Assembly (NCBI GenBank): GCA_944381125.1
Contig: CALWKB010000117.1
Span: 1 to 32,000, forward strand
Origin: an uncultured Mediterraneibacter sp.
Lineage (GTDB): Bacteria; Bacillota; Clostridia; Lachnospirales; Lachnospiraceae
DNA: 32,000 bases
Reading direction: 5' to 3'
The first letter of the stretch is position 1, and every line of letters begins with the position of its first letter. Of the stretch, positions 31,402-32,000 are shown in pieces. Both the position numbers and the translations under genes were made by a program. A model generated the notes under the pieces. The model did no database searches and was not told where the DNA came from. It saw nothing but the letters and a program-made list of their open reading frames with translations.

Positions 31402-32000
31402 ATGGCAGTAAAAAGAAACGGGTTGGGAAAAGGACTTGACAGTCTTATACCAAATAAAGCCGAAAAAGTTGCTAAAACTGAAAAAGTCCAGGCAACTGTA
31501 AAAAAAGATGAACAGACAGGAACAGGGGAAATTCTTGTTAAAATAAATCAGGTAGAGCCAAACAGAGATCAGCCGAGAAAAGATTTTGACGAGGATTCAC
31601 TTATGGAGCTTGCAGATTCTATCAGGCAGTTCGGAATACTGCAGCCTCTTCTTGTACAGAAAAAAAAGGATTATTACGAAATTATCGCCGGTGAAAGAAG
31701 ATGGCGTGCCGCGAAGCTTGCAGGAATAAAAGAAATTCCCATAATAGTAAAAGAATATACAGATCAGGAAATTGTAGAAATTTCTCTTATAGAAAATATT
31801 CAGAGAGAAAATCTGAATCCAATAGAAGAAGCAGCGGCATATAAAAGACTGCTTGAAGAATTTCATCTGAAACAGGATGAAGTGGCGGAAAGAGTATCTA
31901 AAAGCAGGACTGCCGTGACAAACTCTATGAGACTTTTGAAATTAAGTCCAAGGGTACAGCAGATGATTGTCGATGACATGATAAGTACAGGACATGCCAG
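31402..32000 (+). CDS. parB: ParB/Spo0J, 5' part (runs off the window)
   Basis: The first 199 codons are present; the gene continues past the right edge. The start MAVKRNGLGKGLDSLIP is the ParA-interacting tail. After a variable linker comes the ParB CTPase/nuclease-like domain with QPRKDFDEDSLMELADSI, GERRWRAAKLAGI (the CTP-binding box II) and ENIQRENLNPIEEAAAY (box III). Next is the helix-turn-helix that reads parS: HLKQDEVAERVSKSRTAVTNSMRLLKL. The C-terminal dimerisation domain lies outside the window. AAAGGAG lies ten bases before the ATG, within the end of parA. The two parS sites upstream are its targets. Confidence 0.97.
   Translation, partial: MAVKRNGLGKGLDSLIPNKAEKVAKTEKVQATVKKDEQTGTGEILVKINQVEPNRDQPRKDFDEDSLMELADSIRQFGILQPLLVQKKKDYYEIIAGERRWRAAKLAGIKEIPIIVKEYTDQEIVEISLIENIQRENLNPIEEAAAYKRLLEEFHLKQDEVAERVSKSRTAVTNSMRLLKLSPRVQQMIVDDMISTGHA

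Overview
The window is a replication-origin region from a low-to-mid-GC Gram-positive anaerobe, most likely a spore-forming member of the Lachnospiraceae or a close clostridial relative. This rests on the gene order (gyrA, gyrB, recF, yaaA, dnaN and dnaA read leftward; rpmH, rnpA, yidD, yidC, jag, mnmE, mnmG, rsmG, parA and parB read rightward), a BofA-family sporulation gene, and a Tad pilus locus of the type with DUF5702 and DUF6382 proteins. No rRNA, tRNA, CRISPR array, prophage or insertion sequence was seen.

Layout. 1-1.4 kb: a free-standing murG with its own promoter, a long structured leader and a strong terminator. 1.4-2.4 kb: a HIT hydrolase and a sigma-70-family (ECF-like) factor, co-oriented on the minus strand. 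2.5-3.4 kb: a soluble histidine kinase whose promoter carries three sequences resembling Spo0A boxes. 3.3-12.7 kb: a compact minus-strand Tad/Flp locus (TadZ-like, CpaF, TadB, TadC, Flp1 pilin, DUF5702, TadE-like, A24 prepilin peptidase, TadE-like, DUF6382), with a rhomboid protease at its end. It is driven by a near-consensus promoter inside the hairpin that follows bofA. 12.7-21.7 kb: bofA, gyrA, gyrB, recF, yaaA, dnaN, dnaA. 21.75-22.2 kb: the main DnaA-box cluster of oriC, with the dnaA and rpmH promoters diverging from it; a second intergenic region lies between dnaA and dnaN. 22.2-29.3 kb: rpmH to rsmG. 29.4-30.4 kb: an AT-rich alpha/beta hydrolase read against the replication direction. 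30.5-32 kb: two perfect parS sites, then parA and the first 199 codons of parB.

How the genes fit together. The core encodes initiation (DnaA, oriC), elongation and repair (DnaN, RecF), topology (GyrA/GyrB) and origin segregation (ParA/ParB/parS). The rightward operon adds ribosome, RNase P, membrane-insertion and tRNA/rRNA-modification genes. The accessory part is the pilus locus, in which pilin, pseudopilins, peptidase, ATPases and platform proteins are all present and mostly overlap or lie within a few bases of each other.

The most unusual signal is a 25-bp inverted repeat (24 of 25 matching) flanking 115 bp inside the 5' part of a TadE-like gene. The reading frame stays open whichever way the 115 bp is read, so this could be an invertible coding segment. 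Other points of interest are the tad promoter nested in a hairpin, the 0A-like boxes at the kinase promoter, the 44-bp palindrome of DnaA boxes, twin parS sites between divergent promoters, and a structured murG leader with two competing folds.
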